This document shows positions 4,811-5,788 of a stretch of 5,788 bases of DNA, piece by piece. This DNA comes from an uncultured Collinsella sp. (GTDB taxonomy: Bacteria > Actinomycetota > Coriobacteriia > Coriobacteriales > Coriobacteriaceae). The notes under the pieces were generated by a model. The model did no database searches, was not told where the DNA came from, and was given only the letters and a program-made list of their open reading frames with translations. Location: contig CAAECT010000080.1 in NCBI GenBank assembly GCA_900754435.1, forward strand, positions 1 to 5,788. Direction: 5' to 3'. Numbering within the stretch: position 1 is the stretch's first letter; each line of letters opens with the position of its first letter. The position numbers were made by a program, and so were the translations under genes.

Positions 4811-5788
4811 TTACTTCTTGCTCTCGGGCAAGACCAGATCCACGGCAGCGTCCTTGGCAGCATCGATGTGCTGAGCCACGACCGGCGTCTGCGGAAGGAT
4901 CAGGTTAAGGACAATGGCCATGATGGCGGTGGGGGTTACGGCATTGGAGCCGATGACGGTGGACACCCAGGCGGGCATACCCTCGCCGGCAAGGCAACCG
5001 CTGGCCATCCAGATACCCAGGCCAAAGACGACGGAGGTGCCGACGATGGTGGTAGTGCGCTGCGTGAGGCCCTCGCGGGTGAACATGCGCACGCCGTTCA
5101 TGGTGATGGTGCCAAAGACGCCGACGGTCGCGCCGCCGATGACGGGCTGCGGGATAGCGGAAAGGACGGCAGAGAGCTGCGGGAACAGACCGGCGATGGC
5201 AAAGACGGCCGCAATGATCACAAAGACCCACTTGTTGACGACCTTGTTGGAGCAGATGATGCCCACGTTCTGGCCAAGGGCGCTGGTGGGAAGACCGCCC
5301 AGCAGACCGCCGACCATAGAGGTGAGGCCCTGGGACACGATAGCGCCGGAGAGCTCGCGCTCGGTGGGCATACGGTCGATGGAGCCCAGGCAGGCGGCGG
5401 AGACGTCACCGATAACCTGGATGGCAACCATGGGGAACACGACGGCGAGGGTAATGCAGACCTCGGGATCAAACTCGAGCGCGTAGGGCATGAGCTTGGG
5501 AAGAGCGAAGACCTGAGCGGTGGCGACGCTGGAGAAGTCGATCATGCCAAAGGGGATGGAGACGATCATGCCAACGATCATGCCAAAGAACACGGATCCC
5601 AGCTTGAGCGTGCCCTTGCCAAAGTTGGCGAGCGCAAAGACCACGGCGAAGGTGATAAGAGCGACGCACCAGGCCTGCGGGGTGCCCCACAGCGGCGTAC
5701 CCATACCGCCGGCCATATACTTGACGGCCGTGGGATACAGCGAAACGCCGATGGAGAAGATGACCGTACCGGTCACGACGGGCGGGAA
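4811..5788 (-). CDS. NCS2-family purine (xanthine/urate-type) permease, C-terminal part
   Basis: The last 325 residues of a nucleobase:cation symporter-2 membrane transporter; the 5' end is outside the window and the reading frame stays open to base 5788. The visible part starts FPPVVTGTV, a family hallmark near the middle of these roughly 430-470-residue proteins, so about a quarter to a third is missing. Many hydrophobic segments follow. The family motifs are recognisable: IGDVSA (126-131, TM8 region), GLPTSALGQNVG (165-176, signature region with Gln173 and Asn174) and the PQPVIGGATVGVFG segment (213-226). It sits in the inner membrane and should import a purine, plausibly xanthine or urate, by proton symport. 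Residues aligned to the TM8 Glu and TM9 Asp of characterised members are Gln124 and Gln153 here, so the substrate is uncertain. Its position upstream of ssnA and ygfK supports a purine role. The GTG at 5776 is an internal valine, not a start. Confidence 0.9.
   Translation of the reverse strand, partial: FPPVVTGTVIFSIGVSLYPTAVKYMAGGMGTPLWGTPQAWCVALITFAVVFALANFGKGTLKLGSVFFGMIVGMIVSIPFGMIDFSSVATAQVFALPKLMPYALEFDPEVCITLAVVFPMVAIQVIGDVSAACLGSIDRMPTERELSGAIVSQGLTSMVGGLLGGLPTSALGQNVGIICSNKVVNKWVFVIIAAVFAIAGLFPQLSAVLSAIPQPVIGGATVGVFGTITMNGVRMFTREGLTQRTTTIVGTSVVFGLGIWMASGCLAGEGMPAWVSTVIGSNAVTPTAIMAIVLNLILPQTPVVAQHIDAAKDAAVDLVLPESKK

Noticed and set aside
5774..5776. GTG at 5776 as the permease start codon
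   Set aside because: The frame is open upstream to the window edge and encodes the conserved FPPV that precedes it in NCS2 proteins, so this GTG is an internal valine.

Overview
The window is a GC-rich piece of a bacterial chromosome. All four recognisable genes lie on the minus strand, so transcription runs from position 5788 towards position 1. In transcription order they are an NCS2-family purine (xanthine/urate-type) permease whose 5' end lies outside the window, the amidohydrolase ssnA, the large iron-sulfur flavoprotein ygfK, and the first 33 codons of a small cysteine-rich RnfB/ferredoxin-like protein cut by the left edge. The base composition, the oxygen-sensitive Fe-S proteins and the gene set suggest a strictly anaerobic gut bacterium. 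The style fits the actinobacterial class Coriobacteriia (for example Collinsella), but that is an inference from sequence style and no phylogenetic marker is present.

Layout: 5788-4811 permease (C-terminal 325 residues); 4810-4616 a 195-base gap filled with inverted repeats, including a possible three-way junction; 4615-3260 ssnA; 3259-3111 a 149-base gap, also rich in hairpins; 3110-111 ygfK; 110-100 an 11-base gap; 99-1 start of the Fe-S protein. ssnA and ygfK have good Shine-Dalgarno sequences. The last gene has a weaker one that overlaps the ygfK stop codon.

In other bacteria ygfK and ssnA sit with molybdenum hydroxylases (xdh genes), ygeW/ygeX/ygeY and hyuA. That neighbourhood has been linked to selenium-dependent molybdenum hydroxylases and to anaerobic purine/urate breakdown by gut bacteria. 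A reasonable model is that the permease imports a purine, SsnA hydrolyses a purine-derived or related amide/amine, and YgfK with its small Fe-S partner moves electrons between NAD(P)H and another carrier or a substrate. None of these precise reactions is shown by the sequence alone.

The points most worth a second look are: the permease has glutamines at two positions where characterised purine transporters of its family have essential acidic residues; the gap before ssnA looks like a folded RNA leader; hairpins with a similar TCGCC-containing loop follow two successive stop codons; and YgfK has additional cysteines beside its C-terminal ferredoxin domain.
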